From Endocalyx cinctus (Eukaryota > Ascomycota > Sordariomycetes > Amphisphaeriales > Apiosporaceae), in NCBI GenBank assembly GCA_001600455.1, contig BCKC01000001.1, positions 7,013,418-7,077,417 of the forward strand: DNA of 64,000 nucleotides, given 5' to 3'. The number at the start of each line of letters is the position of its first letter. Within the stretch, counting starts at the first letter, position 1. Under the pieces are notes generated by a model. That model ran no database searches, had not been told where the DNA came from, and saw only the letters and a program-made list of their open reading frames with translations. Of the stretch, positions 24,767 to 36,623 are shown piece by piece. The position numbers were made by a program, and so were the translations under genes.

Positions 24767-26513
24767 ATGACTCAGGAGGAAATTACGGGACCTTCTCCTT
24801 ACGATGAGAAGATGCCCTCGAGCGAGAGCAGCGACAAGCCGGTTTCTGACCAAAGTAAGGATCAGGAAGAACATGAATATCCGACATTTGGCAGACTGCT
24901 ATTAATCATGTTGTCTCTTTACCTATCCTTATTCCTCATGGCTCTAGTGCGTATTACTCTGCCTGTATTTTACCCCCTTTCTCTTACTCTAACATGACGG
25001 CGTAACACAGGATATCACCATCATCGGAACCGCCACTCCCAGTATCAGCGACGAGTTCCACTCCATCAACGACATAGGCTGGTACGGAAGCGCCTACCTC
25101 CTGACCACATGCGGTTTTCAGCTCCTCTTCGGACGGCTCTACACGTTCTATTCGCCCAAGTACGTATTTTTGATTAGTGTCGTCCTCTTCGAAATCGGTT
25201 CGGCCCTCTGCGGCGCGGCGCCCAGTTCGACTGCCTTCATCCTCGGCCGGGCCATTGCGGGGATCGGATCCGCGGGTATCACCGGCGGCACCGTCGTCCT
25301 TATCGTGCACTCGACCCCTCTGCACAAGCGCCCGATCTACATCGGCTTGCTGGGAGCCGTATTCGGCGTCGCGTCCGTGGTGGGGCCTCTGATCGGAGGC
25401 GTGTTCACCTCAAAAGTGACCTGGCGCTGGTGCTTCTACATAAACCTGCCTATCGGTGGCCTGGCGCTGGCCATCATCATCCTGACGTTGCGGGTCCCGA
25501 GCCCGAAAGACGCGCCGAAGACGTGGAGGGAACAGCTGGAACGATTGGATCCGCTGGGCTCACTATTCTTCTTCGCTAGCGTGATATCTCTCTTGCTAGC
25601 GCTGCAGTGGGGCGGATCGACGTATGCGTGGCGGGACGCGCGGATCATCGTCCTGCTCGTGGTATTTGGCCTGTGCGCTATCGCCTTCGTCTTGGTGCAG
25701 CGGTGGAAGGGCGAGAGAGGGACCGTCCCTCCCCGCATCTTCCTGCAGCGCAGCATCCTCGCCGCAGTATGGTTCGCGGCGTTCAGCGGGGCGAGCTTGC
25801 AGCTAGCGTTGTACTACCTGCCTATCTGGTTCCAGGCCATCCAAGACGTAAGCGCCGTCGAGTCGGGGATTCGAACCCTCCCGTTCGTATTGTCCATAGT
25901 GGCCGGCAGCATCCTCGCGGGAGCCTTGGTCCAGCGGATAGGATATTACGCCCCGTTGCTCATCGCTAGTACGGTAGTCCTGAGCGTTGCCAGCGGCCTC
26001 CTCGCGACATTCACGACGACGACTGGTCAACCTAGCTGGATCGGGTACCAGTTTCTCTTCGGGTTTGGCGCAGGCCTCGGGCAGCAGCAGGTCGGGTTGG
26101 CGCCGCAGACCGTCCTATCTATGAAGGACGTCCCGACCGGAGTCGCGCTGACTTTCTTCTTCCGAAACCTCGGCGGTGCTGTGTTCCTCTCGATCGGAAA
26201 TAACGTGTTCGCCAATACACTTGTCAGCGAACTGAATCGTGTGCCGGGCCTCGACGCTGGCGCCGTTTTAAACGCGGGTGCCACTAGCTTCCGAGGGGTC
26301 ACCGAGGTGGCGCAGCATCTCAACGAGGTTTTAGAGGCGTATAACGAAGCGGTCGTCAAGACATTCTATACCGTCGCCGCGGTGTCGGCGGCGACTGTGG
26401 TCGGATCGCTCGCTATGGAGTGGCGGAGCATCAAGAAGGGAAAGCAGCAACAAGTCAAGGATGTGGAGAAGGATAAAGTGGAGGTGGAGGATAATAAGGG
26501 TCCAGTAGAATAA
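24767..26513 (+). CDS. MFS transporter, DHA2 (14-TM) drug:H+ antiporter family
   Basis: Exons 24767-24946 and 25011-26513 with a 64-nt phase-0 intron (GTGCGT donor, ACACAG acceptor), giving 560 residues. The first ~45 residues are a hydrophilic acidic cytosolic tail. The splice junction builds MALDITIIGTATPSI, the DHA2 motif D1. Motif C is clear at GVASVVGPLIGGVFTSKVTW, followed by RWCFYINLPIGG, typical of 14-spanner fungal efflux pumps and of mycotoxin and self-protection transporters. The C-terminal tail is Lys/Glu-rich and cytosolic. The role is likely proton-driven export of toxic or secondary compounds at the plasma membrane; the substrate is unknown. It lies about 13 kb from the nearest biosynthetic-type gene in this window, so linkage to the terpene locus is uncertain. 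Confidence 0.92.
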
Positions 26514-28057
26514 TAGGATTCATGCTCATTGAGCATAATCCGATCACGTAGACTGAACATAATAATTATGTATATTTTATGTATTTATAGATAATAGGTA
26601 ATAATGCAAAACAACACTTCAATCTTACTATGTACACAAGACCTCTATGTACACGTATCAAGTGTTTGGGAATCTGGAGATCTCTCACCCGGTGACATGG
26701 ATATACCATACAAGATAGAAGTAGTGTAACGAGACGCCATAAACGGTGCAGGGCTGATGTCAGTGAGCAGGTGTTGCCGTTACCCGGATCTGAACCGTTG
26801 GCTTGTAGTGGATATGCGTTTGCGGGGCAGCTGGAGGAGGGATCTGGCGTGGCTTTGCTCTTCGCTAAATACTTAAGCAATTAATAAGAATAATGCATAC
26901 TGAAGCCCTATTGACTATGGAAGAAGAGTATTAATAACGGCCACCGTTTTCAGTAAGGTGTAATGGCATAGCCGCCCGTTTTATTGGAAGGGATAGTCTA
27001 TCATTAAAATGAGGCTTTTTGAACCTGGTCTTTAGCATAGAATAACTAATAGCTGTGTTGTCCTTGAATTCCCACTTTGTTTTTCATGCACTTTGTAGTT
27101 GAACAAGGTACTGAAACTAAAAGTAAAGTGGTTATTAAATTGAATTTTTAATTTCTTTCAAGCTCAAGCTTCGAGAAACCGGAAAAGGGAATTTTTAGCA
27201 TAGCTATTGTATATGTAGTTGAGGCTATATTTTAGAGAAACCGACGGTCGATCAACCGCTGTACCGTTAAACCCTTTTCGATATTTCCATTCGGGTTACG
27301 CCGAGATAAGTTGGGTCACATTAACGTAGAGATGCGCTATGAAACAAAACAAGCATAGTAAACTGAATAGCGCATTGAAAATGAAATGACGTTCATCATC
27401 TAAACAGGGAATGGTTTGAAGCTGTCAGAATATCCAGCACTGTAAACCATCAGCGGGTAATCCCTTTTTGCACTTAAACAATGAAACCCATCGATCTCGT
27501 TAACAATAGCATGTGACGGGAAAATGCAAGTCACGTCCACTTACATTATTAAGCGAAAGAAATAGGATTGGCAGATTGGGCAGCAAATCTAAAAATACGT
27601 TTACAAAACAAATAAGAAAGACACCAATTAAATAACAATGACTGACGTATATGTCCACTAACATACCCTTGCTTTGCGCCCTGAGATTGGATGAAACGGT
27701 CACTGTGAATCTGGATACCAATCCACCGTCCACCTGCTCTTAAGTAGTGTACCAGCACAACTCATCTCACCGCCCACTCGAGCCAGCCAGCGCGCTATTA
27801 ACACGTTCCCTGGTAAGGCCCAAGCTTTGATTGATTGCTTTGCCAACAATAAAATAAAATGGATGCCGCAAGGGTTGAAGTTTTTTCTCTTCTCTTCTTT
27901 CTTCTTTACCTGCGCTGGTCGCGGCGGTAAGGATATCTTAAGGACCGCCGTTATTGTTTACTTATTGAGCATATAAAAGGGGACGAGAAAGACCCTGACT
28001 TTTTTTTCGACAAAGTTCGTACTGTATTTGTCGAATCAAAATTGAAAGGGCTCTAAG
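26514..28057. other. Intergenic region
   Basis: This is the 3' flank of the transporter and the promoter of the membrane protein at 28058. A moderately GC-rich patch at 26650-26870 is open on the minus strand (104 codons) but shows no motif. Otherwise it is AT-rich. I see no gene. Confidence 0.45.
27972..27978 (+). promoter_or_regulatory. Probable TATA box for the gene starting at 28058
   Basis: A consensus TATAAAA followed by GGGG lies 80 bp before the predicted start codon, a suitable distance for a core promoter with a short leader. Confidence 0.4.
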
Positions 28058-30520
28058 ATGTGGGCTTGTGATAACGATTTGCAGCCCACGACCCCGAGCT
28101 CCGATGTCTTGGGATTGGGGGTATGTTTCTTCCCCTTCCAAGATGACAGAAGAAAGTATCTCAATGTCTTGAAAAAGTAAATGACATAAGAGAAGAAAGA
28201 AAAAATGAGTCCTAACCACGAGATGTTGTTTAATCTAGGTACTCATCGCTTTCGGCAGTTCCGCGTGTATATCGGTAATAGCTGTATTACTTCGATATCT
28301 ATTTCTCCACAGCCCGCGGCTCGACGTGATATACGACGAGAGGCGAGGTGAGAGTGAGCAGCAGCCGCAGACGTCGGTGGAAGGATCTAATCCCGTTGAT
28401 GTCGTCTTCCTCTGGAACCTTCGAGCCGTTCTTCGCCGAATCGGTATCAGACGGACCTGGTCGCGTCTTCCTCATGGCGCAGACAGCTTCCAAGCAGCCT
28501 TGGACAAAGTGAGCATCTCCTCCCTCAGTGGAACCTTGCGGGGGAAAAGAACCCCTCATTCGTCAAGTACTAACCTATGTAATCCCGATTAGATCGTCCT
28601 GACTATAGCCGATGTTCAACTCGGAATGAGTCTGGCGCTGATCATATACTGTATCACGTCCTTGCCTACCGGACTATCGGCTTTTAGCTGGTGGAATGCC
28701 GTCGGGTTGCTTTGGTTCTCTCTCATCACCAACCTCGCCGCACATTCATACCTCGGAGATTACTTCCGCAGCCATCCCAGCAAGCGCTATTGGAGGTTCT
28801 GTCTAGTCGTGCTCCTACTCGTCGCCGTCGTTGCGTTCATGGTACCTACGGTCCAGATGAAAAAGGTCCTAGCTCATGAACCCGAGGACGAGGGTAGACG
28901 CCGACTTCTTACCACTAAAGCGCTTTGCTACTTCCCCGAACTCGGCCGAAACTTTGATCTCGGCCGTAACGCACCCGATAAGCCTGCAGTGCAGTCGGGT
29001 ATCCTACTGATAGCCCTCTTCGTGGCCATCGGGCTGTCGGCCGCTATCGTGCGACTGTGCGAAAGGCCCGGTAGCATGCTCTACGAATGGGTTGACCTGT
29101 ACCGCGGCGATATGCAAAGGCCGTCGTCGGGCGACTGGATCGAGTGTTACCGCTGCGAGCATCGCTTTCTGCTGCTCGCTGTTCGCCCTTTCCTGGCGCT
29201 TTGGCTCGTCCTGCGCTTGTACGCGAACTTACTCAGTTCAATACTGATGGAGGCATGTTCATTAACTTCCTTTTAACCCTGTGGTTTAATTCCATCTTTT
29301 CTGTTTTACTGACTTTGGTAATAGGTCGTGTGCTGCATCATGCTATTGGCATGGGTCATCCTTCGATATATCGACATTAGGTCCTTGGATCCAGCGGTGG
29401 AGATCAAATGGTCTCTGACCCAGATCCTGGCCCTAGTCTTCTTCTCAGCTCCGCTGAAGCCTCTAATAGAGTTCTGCTGTGATGCGTTTATAAAGAGAAC
29501 AAGGCGTCGTCGACCTGAATTACCTTTCTCGAGACCTTCCCTGCCAAAATTCTCCGTCTACGACTGGATCCGCGCTGTGCGGCGTTCGCGGGAGAACAAG
29601 GACGAGAGTGGAGAGGAGGGCGGAAACAATAGCAGAAACGATTCCGGTAGCTTGATAAGCGAGCCCGTTTTTACCCCAGCCACCCGACTTGTTGCCGAGG
29701 ACCCGATCGAAGGTAAGTTAAACAACTTTATCCTGTAAATCATCGGAAACTGGTAAATACTAACATGCATGACCCATAAGTCGCCGAATCCCTCATCGCC
29801 CCAAGCGAAGACTCGGTCACAGAAATGAACAACGCTGAGCAGAAGCAGGCCGAGCTAGAGGCCTACCAAGAGCTCTTCACGGGTATTCAACGACAATTCC
29901 ACCTGTACAACCCTTGGTTCCCCGTCGCCTTCCCGGTCGTCGGCATCGCCTGCCTACTACAGATCGCGTTGCTTTTCGGCCTTCCCGTCGTCGCCGACAC
30001 GTCGCCCCTGGACGTGTTGAAACTCACGGGCGTCTGGCAAGTCGCGTACGTGCCGCTGCTTCTCTTCATCTTCTTCCTCGGGTGCATGATTACCGAGGAG
30101 CGCGTCCGGTCTTCCGAGCGCGCCAACGGCATCTACCTAGGCATCGGAGCCGCGACGTCGGCCATCTCGGCCGGCGCCGTCGTCGACACCTTGTTCGGAC
30201 TAGGGGGCATCCCGATGTCGTACCTGGGCATGGGCGCCCTCGGCCTCGCCATCCTCGCGTACATCTTGTACGGGTGCGTCGCGCGGCCGGGACGTCTGGC
30301 CAAGGGGAAGGACCGCGACGTCGAGGAACGGGCCCCGCTCCTCGGCGAAGCTAGACACGTGGTTCCGAGCCGCCAGCAATCGCAGGAAGCGTTCGCGCCG
30401 GCGGTTCGGCCTTTTCTGGTACGCAAGGCGATACGGTATCACGGGCCTTCTAGGAGGGTCGGAGGGCCGAAACAGCACGTCAACAGCAAATTGAGGACGT
30501 CTTATGGCACGATGGCATAA
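28058..30520 (+). CDS. Large polytopic membrane protein, fungal-specific type (unknown function)
   Basis: I assemble five exons: 28058-28120, 28239-28508, 28593-29252, 29325-29712 and 29781-30520, giving 706 residues. Introns 1, 2 and 4 have GT donors and good branch sites (CTAAC, TACTAAC, ACTAAC). Intron 3 (29253-29324) fits only as a GC-AG intron (donor GAG|GCATGT, branch TACTGAC, acceptor ATAG). The short first exon MWACDNDLQPTTPSSDVLGL joins to VLIAFGSSACISVIAVLLRY, which gives the D-x-x-G-x-G entry into the first membrane span seen in related fungal proteins. About eleven hydrophobic segments follow, including AVGLLWFSLITNLAAHSYL, YWRFCLVVLLLVAVVAFMV, FPVAFPVVGIACLLQIALLF and WQVAYVPLLLFIFFLGCMI. 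There is a charged cytosolic-like loop near the exon 4/5 junction and a basic C-terminal tail. I know no function for this type. Confidence 0.75.
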
Positions 30521-31374
30521 ACGGGTTCTTTTAAGGGCGGTTTTCTCTTGGTACTTCTATGCATTTGGAGAGGCGTGATTTTTTTTAACGAATTTCTTGT
30601 GTTGATATTTTAACGATTGCATGATGATCTTATAATGAGTTAAGATGTTGGCATGGAAGAGACGTAGCATTTGTCATTAAAAAAGAAAATAGATTGGAAA
30701 TCCCTAAACACATATGGGTTAGAAATATTATATATTATGGCATCGAGAATTTATGTTGTAACAGTCATCTTTCGTGACTGATACGGATACTGGAAACTTA
30801 AAGAGGTATTACCTGAATTTAAGGTAGTTCTACCAAGGGGGATGCCGCCAATGAAATGCTCCATAAGCTCTATAAACCCTACATCACACCACCCCAAGCG
30901 ACTCGAGACCCGAGGTCTGCTGCGTGCTGCAAAATGTCACCTCTTGTCCACATTACATGTCGGAACTGCATCATATTGGACACGGGTATGTAAGCAAATG
31001 GACCTATTATGATGGACATACTGGGCATTCGGCCTGCCTAACGAAACTTTACCGTGCTGATGCTCTCAAGGTGCCAGGTGAGAATAATACCACCTACTGC
31101 AATTTACGTTCTCACTTATTGCTTTAACTAAACAGTCACTCCCTTAACCGGAGTTTTGCCGAGACATAGAGGTGAGGGGATGACATTGCTCGGGTAAGTC
31201 ATTCTTACCTTAATTTACCAACATGACACTTGAAGTAGAATCGGACCAGTAACGCTAAGTCGTTCTCTCTCTTTTCTCCTGCAAAAAGTATGGCAGTTCT
31301 CGTTTCTTTCTTTCTTGAATAAATACTCTTTGACGCGGACAATTTCAATCTCAAAACAGTCAATCATACGTAGC
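30521..31374. other. Intergenic region and leader of the cysteinyl-tRNA synthetase
   Basis: AT-rich. A pyrimidine-rich patch at 31261-31320 lies just before the synthetase start. An 11-codon upstream ORF (ATG at 31290, stop at 31320-31322) ends 52 nt before the chosen start and could dampen translation. No other coding sequence was recognised. Confidence 0.45.
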
Positions 31375-33832
31375 ATGGCCTCCGAAGTTCGCAAACAGCC
31401 ACCATGGATCCCTCCCCAACCCCGACCGGATACCCAGCTGCCCCAACTGAAAATCTACAACAGCTTGACGAGGAGCAAAGATGACTTTGTCCCAGCCGAT
31501 CCGACAGGGAAGATAGTGACATGGTATGCGTGCGGCCCGACAGTATATGAAGATGCGCATCTGGGCCATGCCAAGAATTACGTCTCGACCGACATCATCC
31601 GCCGTATTATGAAAGATTATTTCGGTTTCAGTGTTAAGTTCGTTATGAATACAACTGATATCGATGACAAGATCATCCTCCAGAGCCGTCGACAGTACCT
31701 ACTCGCGCGCTTCAAGCAGGAGCATAGCACTGATGACCAGTCTGTGAGCGATTCGGTTTTGGCGGAGGCCAAAGCCGCATTCCAGCACTACATTGTCAAA
31801 AACCTTCCGTCTTTGCCCTCGGATACAAGTCCAGAGACTTTTTTTGAGGCAGTAGACAGCATATATAAGGAAAAAGCCGAGCCCCCACTTGTAGCTGATA
31901 CCGCAGCGGCAAAACAAGGCCAAGCTGTTACTGTCGCAGATTTGCTACTAAAAGCGCACCTTAATACAGCACGGTCGGCTATTGAGGCATTGCAAACTCC
32001 AGGAAAGCTGCCCGATTTTTTCGCCAAGACGGATGATATTTTGCTCCCATATCTCGATGCCTTGCATGGTACGGAAATGGACTCAAATAACCATAAGATA
32101 TCTCTAGAGCTGACTCAGAAATTCGAACGCCGCTTCTTTGAGGATATGAATGCGCTTAATGTGCTACCTCCCGACGAACTGACTCGTGTAATCGAGTATG
32201 TCCCTCAGATTATCCGCTTCGTTGAGAAGATCGTGGCAAACGGTTTCGGCTATGCTACCACTGACGGCTCCGTATACTTCGATATCGACTCATTTGAGAA
32301 GGCCGGACATAGCTATTCCCGACTGGAACCCTGGAGCAAAAATGACCGTGCCCTTCAAGCTGATGGTGAAGGCTCATTATCCAAGGGAAGCTTAATGAAG
32401 CGAAGCGAAAATCATTTTGCGCTGTGGAAAGCCAGCAAGCCAGGTGAGCCAGCATGGCCAAGTCCATGGCTATGGACGGCCAGGATGGCATATCGAATGC
32501 TCTGCGATGGCCTCTGAAGTAATCGGGAAGACGGTAGATATCCATTCCGGAGGCATCGATCTTCGCTTTCCTCACCATGATAACGAACTTGCACAATCAG
32601 AAGCTTACTGGTCAACTTCGGGCTGCCAAGTACAGTGGACGAATTACTTCATTCATATGGGACAACTTAGGATTCGAGGCTTGAAGATGAGTAAAAGCCT
32701 TAAGAATTATACGACGATTAGATCTGCTCTTTCCCAAAAGGAGTGGAGTGCACGTTCTCTCCGGATTTGTTTCCTCCTTATGCCTTGGCAAGATGGCATC
32801 GAGGTAACAGATGAGCTTATGAAGACCGTAGTTGGTTGGGAAGGCAAGCTTAATAACTTTTTTTTAAAGAGCTTGGACCTTTGGAAACATTCTAGCAAGA
32901 CTACAACGACGCAAGAGACGCAAGAGCTTAGCGTTACAGACCAGCAACTATTGAGCGCCTTAGAAAAGGCGAAAAAAGACGCCGATACAGCTCTCTGCGA
33001 TTCCTTTAATACTTCAGCTGTTATGAGGACCCTTTCTGATCTTGTTACTGAATGTAACTCAGCAGAGGGACTTTCAGATCAGACCGTTATCTCGCTTGCC
33101 CGATGGGTGACACGTATTGTTACTATATTTGGGCTGGATCCTGACGGAGATCTTAATAACCTAGATCATATAGGATGGTCAGGCCTCGATATCCCCGCGC
33201 CAGCAAAGCCTTATATCTACCCTGCATCTCAGCTGCGTGATAAAATTCGAACCTTAGTTTGTTCTGGGTCTATCGATCATGCAGCTATAGCGAAGCTTGC
33301 TGACGGAACTAACATTTTACCATCAACAACAGTATCTGAATCTTCTAAACCGTACAACACCGTACTACAACAGTTCTGCGTTAACGTTATAGCCCTCGCA
33401 GCCCAGCAAGCACCGGCAAAAGACCTGCTCGCCTTATGCGACCAGCTTCGCGATATACACCTCTGGAACCTAGGCATCTATCTCGAGGACCGCGACAACC
33501 CTCAACCTGCCTTAGTACGACCACTTGATAAGTTGCTTATAGAGGCACGCGTGGAGCGCGAATCAGCTGGTGCTGCGAAGGCAAAGGCGAAGTTGGAACA
33601 GGAGGCCAGGGCGGCTGAGAGCGAAAAGGAGTTGCGCGAGCGCGCTAAGGTCGACCCAGGACTGATGTTTAAGGACTCAAACGAGTATAAAGGCTGGGAC
33701 GAAAGCGGTATCCCGACCGTAGACGCAGAAGGGAATGTGGTGTCTAAGAATCGGCGCAAGAAACTTGTCAAAGAATGGGAGAAACAGAAGAAAAGGCATG
33801 ATGAATGGCTAGAGACACAACAGGTAGCATAG
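31375..33832 (+). CDS. Cysteinyl-tRNA synthetase, reading frame broken by one frameshift
   Basis: The enzyme charges tRNA-Cys with cysteine. The start is ATG 31375 (AGCATGG context); the open frame upstream begins at a TTG. No intron is evident. Frame one (31375-32469, 365 residues) carries YACGPTVYEDAHLGH, with zinc-ligand Cys53 and the HIGH motif at 62-65, then NTTDIDDKI. It ends after PGEPAWPSPW. The expected continuation GRPGWHIECSAMASEV is encoded only in another frame from about 32471, with zinc-ligand Cys, FPHHDNELAQSEAYW, KMSKS within LRIRGLKMSKSLKNY, and an intact Lys/Glu-rich C terminus to the stop at 33832. The break is TGG-C-TAT, most simply explained by two missing bases between Trp365 and the next codon. 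All other motifs are intact, so this is either a recent pseudogene, a second copy in decay, or an assembly error. If corrected, it would be about 819 residues. Confidence 0.85.
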
Positions 33833-35151
33833 AATGAGGAACCTTAGCATAGAAAATTACTTAGAAAGTAAAAACCTTTACTTTAGTGAACCGATATGGT
33901 GAGATTGCTTTCACCACTTAATAATGTAACTCCCTGTATTAGCCTACTTCTGTAATACTTTATTATATGATCAAGATGATGTGTAACGTTGAAATAATGT
34001 TATATTTTAACTATCTAGAAGTAAATGAGTGACAACTGTAGAAGAAATGATGACAAAAGATCCATCCAACTATCCAAGCATAGCACGATGTTAAATTGTG
34101 ACTTAATGCTAATCTTTTCCGACACCCTGCGAACTACTTTGAGGAATTGTCTCCTGTGTTTCCATACCGGACACAAAACGAGCACCTTATTTCATTATGT
34201 GTACCTGCTAAATACTCATTTTGAAGAAATCGAGTATAATAATAAATGGGATAATAATGACTTGAGAAGGTAGAGTTTATGACGAGATCCATTATATTTA
34301 TTTATTTACGTTTTTAAAAGTTGATTATTTACGATGTATCCCTTCTACCCCTTTGATCCACGTGTTATACTTGATAAGGGGGGAGGGGGTATTCGTATAG
34401 CATGGGTGCTGCGTTCTGGTGCGTTCTCGAGATTCCACCTTGCATGTTCACCGCATAGTAGCATTGCATATGTAACAGGTGTAGTATAGCACCACCCGGT
34501 ATAAAATTCCTCCTAACTCGAGTAAACGACAAGCGAAAAATGGATTGAAAAGTCCCGCTTCTCGCTTAGCCCCTGATCTACACGGGATTTGCTGTGAACC
34601 TTGTCGCTTACTATCATTCCTTCATTCTTCTGCAGACGGAATTTCTACTTAAAAGGTAGGTAATCGTTCAGCATATATGTATTTCAGAATGAAATTGCCT
34701 TCCAACTTACATTTTTGTTAGTTAACAATGAAGATAAAACAGTAACCATGTGTTGTACCATGGAATATTCTCTATGGTTTAGCCATGCGGGAAGGTCCAT
34801 CGTACATATAATTTTTCTTTCGGAACGAATTGATATCAGCTTTTTTATACCTATAATACATACATAAATGCTGATAGAATGTATAAAAAAAATGATATCT
34901 TCCTATTTTGTAGTAACCTGCTGATCTTCTCTGGACCCCCTTTTCTAGAGAATACATCATCTGATTTTGGAAAGAGACACTTCGAATTTCATATTCTTGA
35001 GGGTTTTCTACATCTAGATGTATTGACTATACGGGGATGCCTTATTATCATTCACCAGTTTTCGATCCTACAAAACATCAAGTGGCAGCGGACTTTTGGC
35101 TCCCGGTATATCACAGTGTGTATCCTGACCTAATATAAACTCCTCCCATAT
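33833..35151. other. Intergenic region between convergent genes
   Basis: 3' flanks of the synthetase (plus) and the rhodopsin-type gene (minus). The DNA is AT-rich with no recognised coding sequence; frames of 60-85 codons here lack motifs. Confidence 0.45.
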
Positions 35152-36623
35152 TTACCACTTCGCGTGGACGATATTATCGGTGCTTGACTCAATTCCACTT
35201 TCTGTGTTTTTCGCACCCTCTCCATCCGATTCATTGTACTGAACTTTGACTTCCGTCTTGACCTTGATGCTCCGATTGTGACTATGCTTTTCGCCACGGG
35301 GGTCGCTTATATTCTTCATATGAAAACTATCACTTGTAGCTTCTTCATCCGTGACTTGTTTAAATCCGGCACGTCCGCTATTCTTCCTGGGGTACCGACT
35401 GTTTCGACTGCCATTAAAGCTCCAAGCCAGACGAGGAATGTACTTCTCCACGAACGGCTTAAGCCGACACAGACAGCAACCTACGATGGCTAGGTTTACT
35501 TCAAAAACGGATAGTAAAGTCGACAAACCCTGGATGTAGAGGAAATCGGGGTTGTCCTGGAATGCTTTGATGTATGATATACGCACAATCGAGAAGATAG
35601 TGGAGCTAGGAAGTGATGTTTAAGTTAAAATTATTTCAAAATAATAATGTGGGGTAAATGTTAGCGACGTAAAAAGGGGGAATATAAGACTTACAGCGAT
35701 CCAAGCACGAGGAGAAATCCAACCAGAAGCCTCTGCCTGATAGGCATATTCAGCTTGTACACCATGGGGATGGGGATGAGGATAACGACGGCGTCGGATA
35801 CGATATTGACGATGGCCTGGATCAAGGCACCGATCTCGAAGCATTGACCGATACCATGTGTGAGAGAATTACAAGGACCACCGAATACACCGATGAAAGT
35901 GAATTGGTAACCGGCAATGAAGAGAGCGGTCAGCCAGATGGTGAGACGAAACCATCTATCGGGGTTGATTCGGTAGTAGAAAGCTAACATAGACCATTTC
36001 AAACAGACGAGCGTGGAACTATACGTGAGGGCGTTGAAACTGAGCCACTTTGACCAATTAGTATAATTACTCTCGCATCTCAGTGAGATAGCAGGAGATA
36101 GCAGGAATATATGAGAAGTAGCTTACCTCGATATAAATTAGTGCTGCTGCAGGTTTCACGTTCCACGTGTGATGACCGAGCCCTCCGGGTATGACTTGAG
36201 AACAGTGTCAATATTCAACGTTCAGCGGAGATGAATGACGCCGGTATGGTATACGATCCCGTGCCGGGTGCTGAGGCGACAAAATAGGAGGACTGTTATG
36301 TATCGATGCTACTTACCCTTGATTACCCCTACAAGATAGACAACACTGACTCCAAATGCTAAGATAATAAGGACTATTTGAGTGTTAGTATGCTCTATAA
36401 CAACTTTTTTTTCTCTTTTCCTACAACGGAATCATTACTGACCATCATCCAGCGCAAACTTTTTGATGATAAATATCGTCGTATATAACCGAAGGACGAG
36501 TGTGATAAGGGCGAGGAATAAAGTTACAGAAAAGCTTGCTACGATGGGCACTAAGATACCCGTATCGTTAAAATCAGCGGTGACTCCATCAGGAGGTGGG
36601 ATCGCTCCAGCGTTTGGATCCAT
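35152..36623 (-). CDS. Fungal rhodopsin-domain (SAT4/PTH11-related) seven-TM membrane protein
   Basis: Five exons on the minus strand: 36623-36443, 36358-36317, 36194-36127, 36047-35695 and 35605-35152, giving 365 residues. All phases agree, and all donors are GT (GTCAGT, GTAAGT, GTAAGC, GTAAGT). The protein has a short extracellular-like N terminus (MDPNAGAIPPPDG), then hydrophobic segments at VPIVASFSVTLFLALITLVL, FGVSVVYLVGVI, TIWLTALFIAGYQFTFIGVF, AIVNIVSDAVVILIPIPMVY and LLVGFLLVLGSLSTIFSIVR. The segments GLGHHTWNV, WSMLAFYYRI and RISYIKAF are typical of this fungal family. The C-terminal ~100 residues are charged and probably cytosolic. Members are predicted seven-pass receptors or sensors, some related to PTH11 pathogenicity receptors; no ligand is known. 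Two exons are only 42 and 68 nt long. Confidence 0.87.

Noticed and set aside
26566..26880. 104-codon minus-strand frame with a GGTTCAGATCC box resembling a tRNA B box
   Set aside because: No matching A box, acceptor stem or cloverleaf could be drawn, and the frame has no protein motif.
29144..29380. Plus-strand frame reading through the third intron of the 706-residue membrane protein
   Set aside because: Out of frame with the hydrophobic segments on both sides; the GC-AG spliced frame keeps continuity.
32417..32470. Independent start for the second half of the cysteinyl-tRNA synthetase
   Set aside because: The first residues of that frame are unrelated to the family, and the catalytic HIGH half is upstream; it is one broken gene, not two.
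32430..32470. Intron explaining the synthetase frame break (GTGAGC at about 32442)
   Set aside because: It would delete the conserved GEPAWPSPW segment, which is coding in the family.
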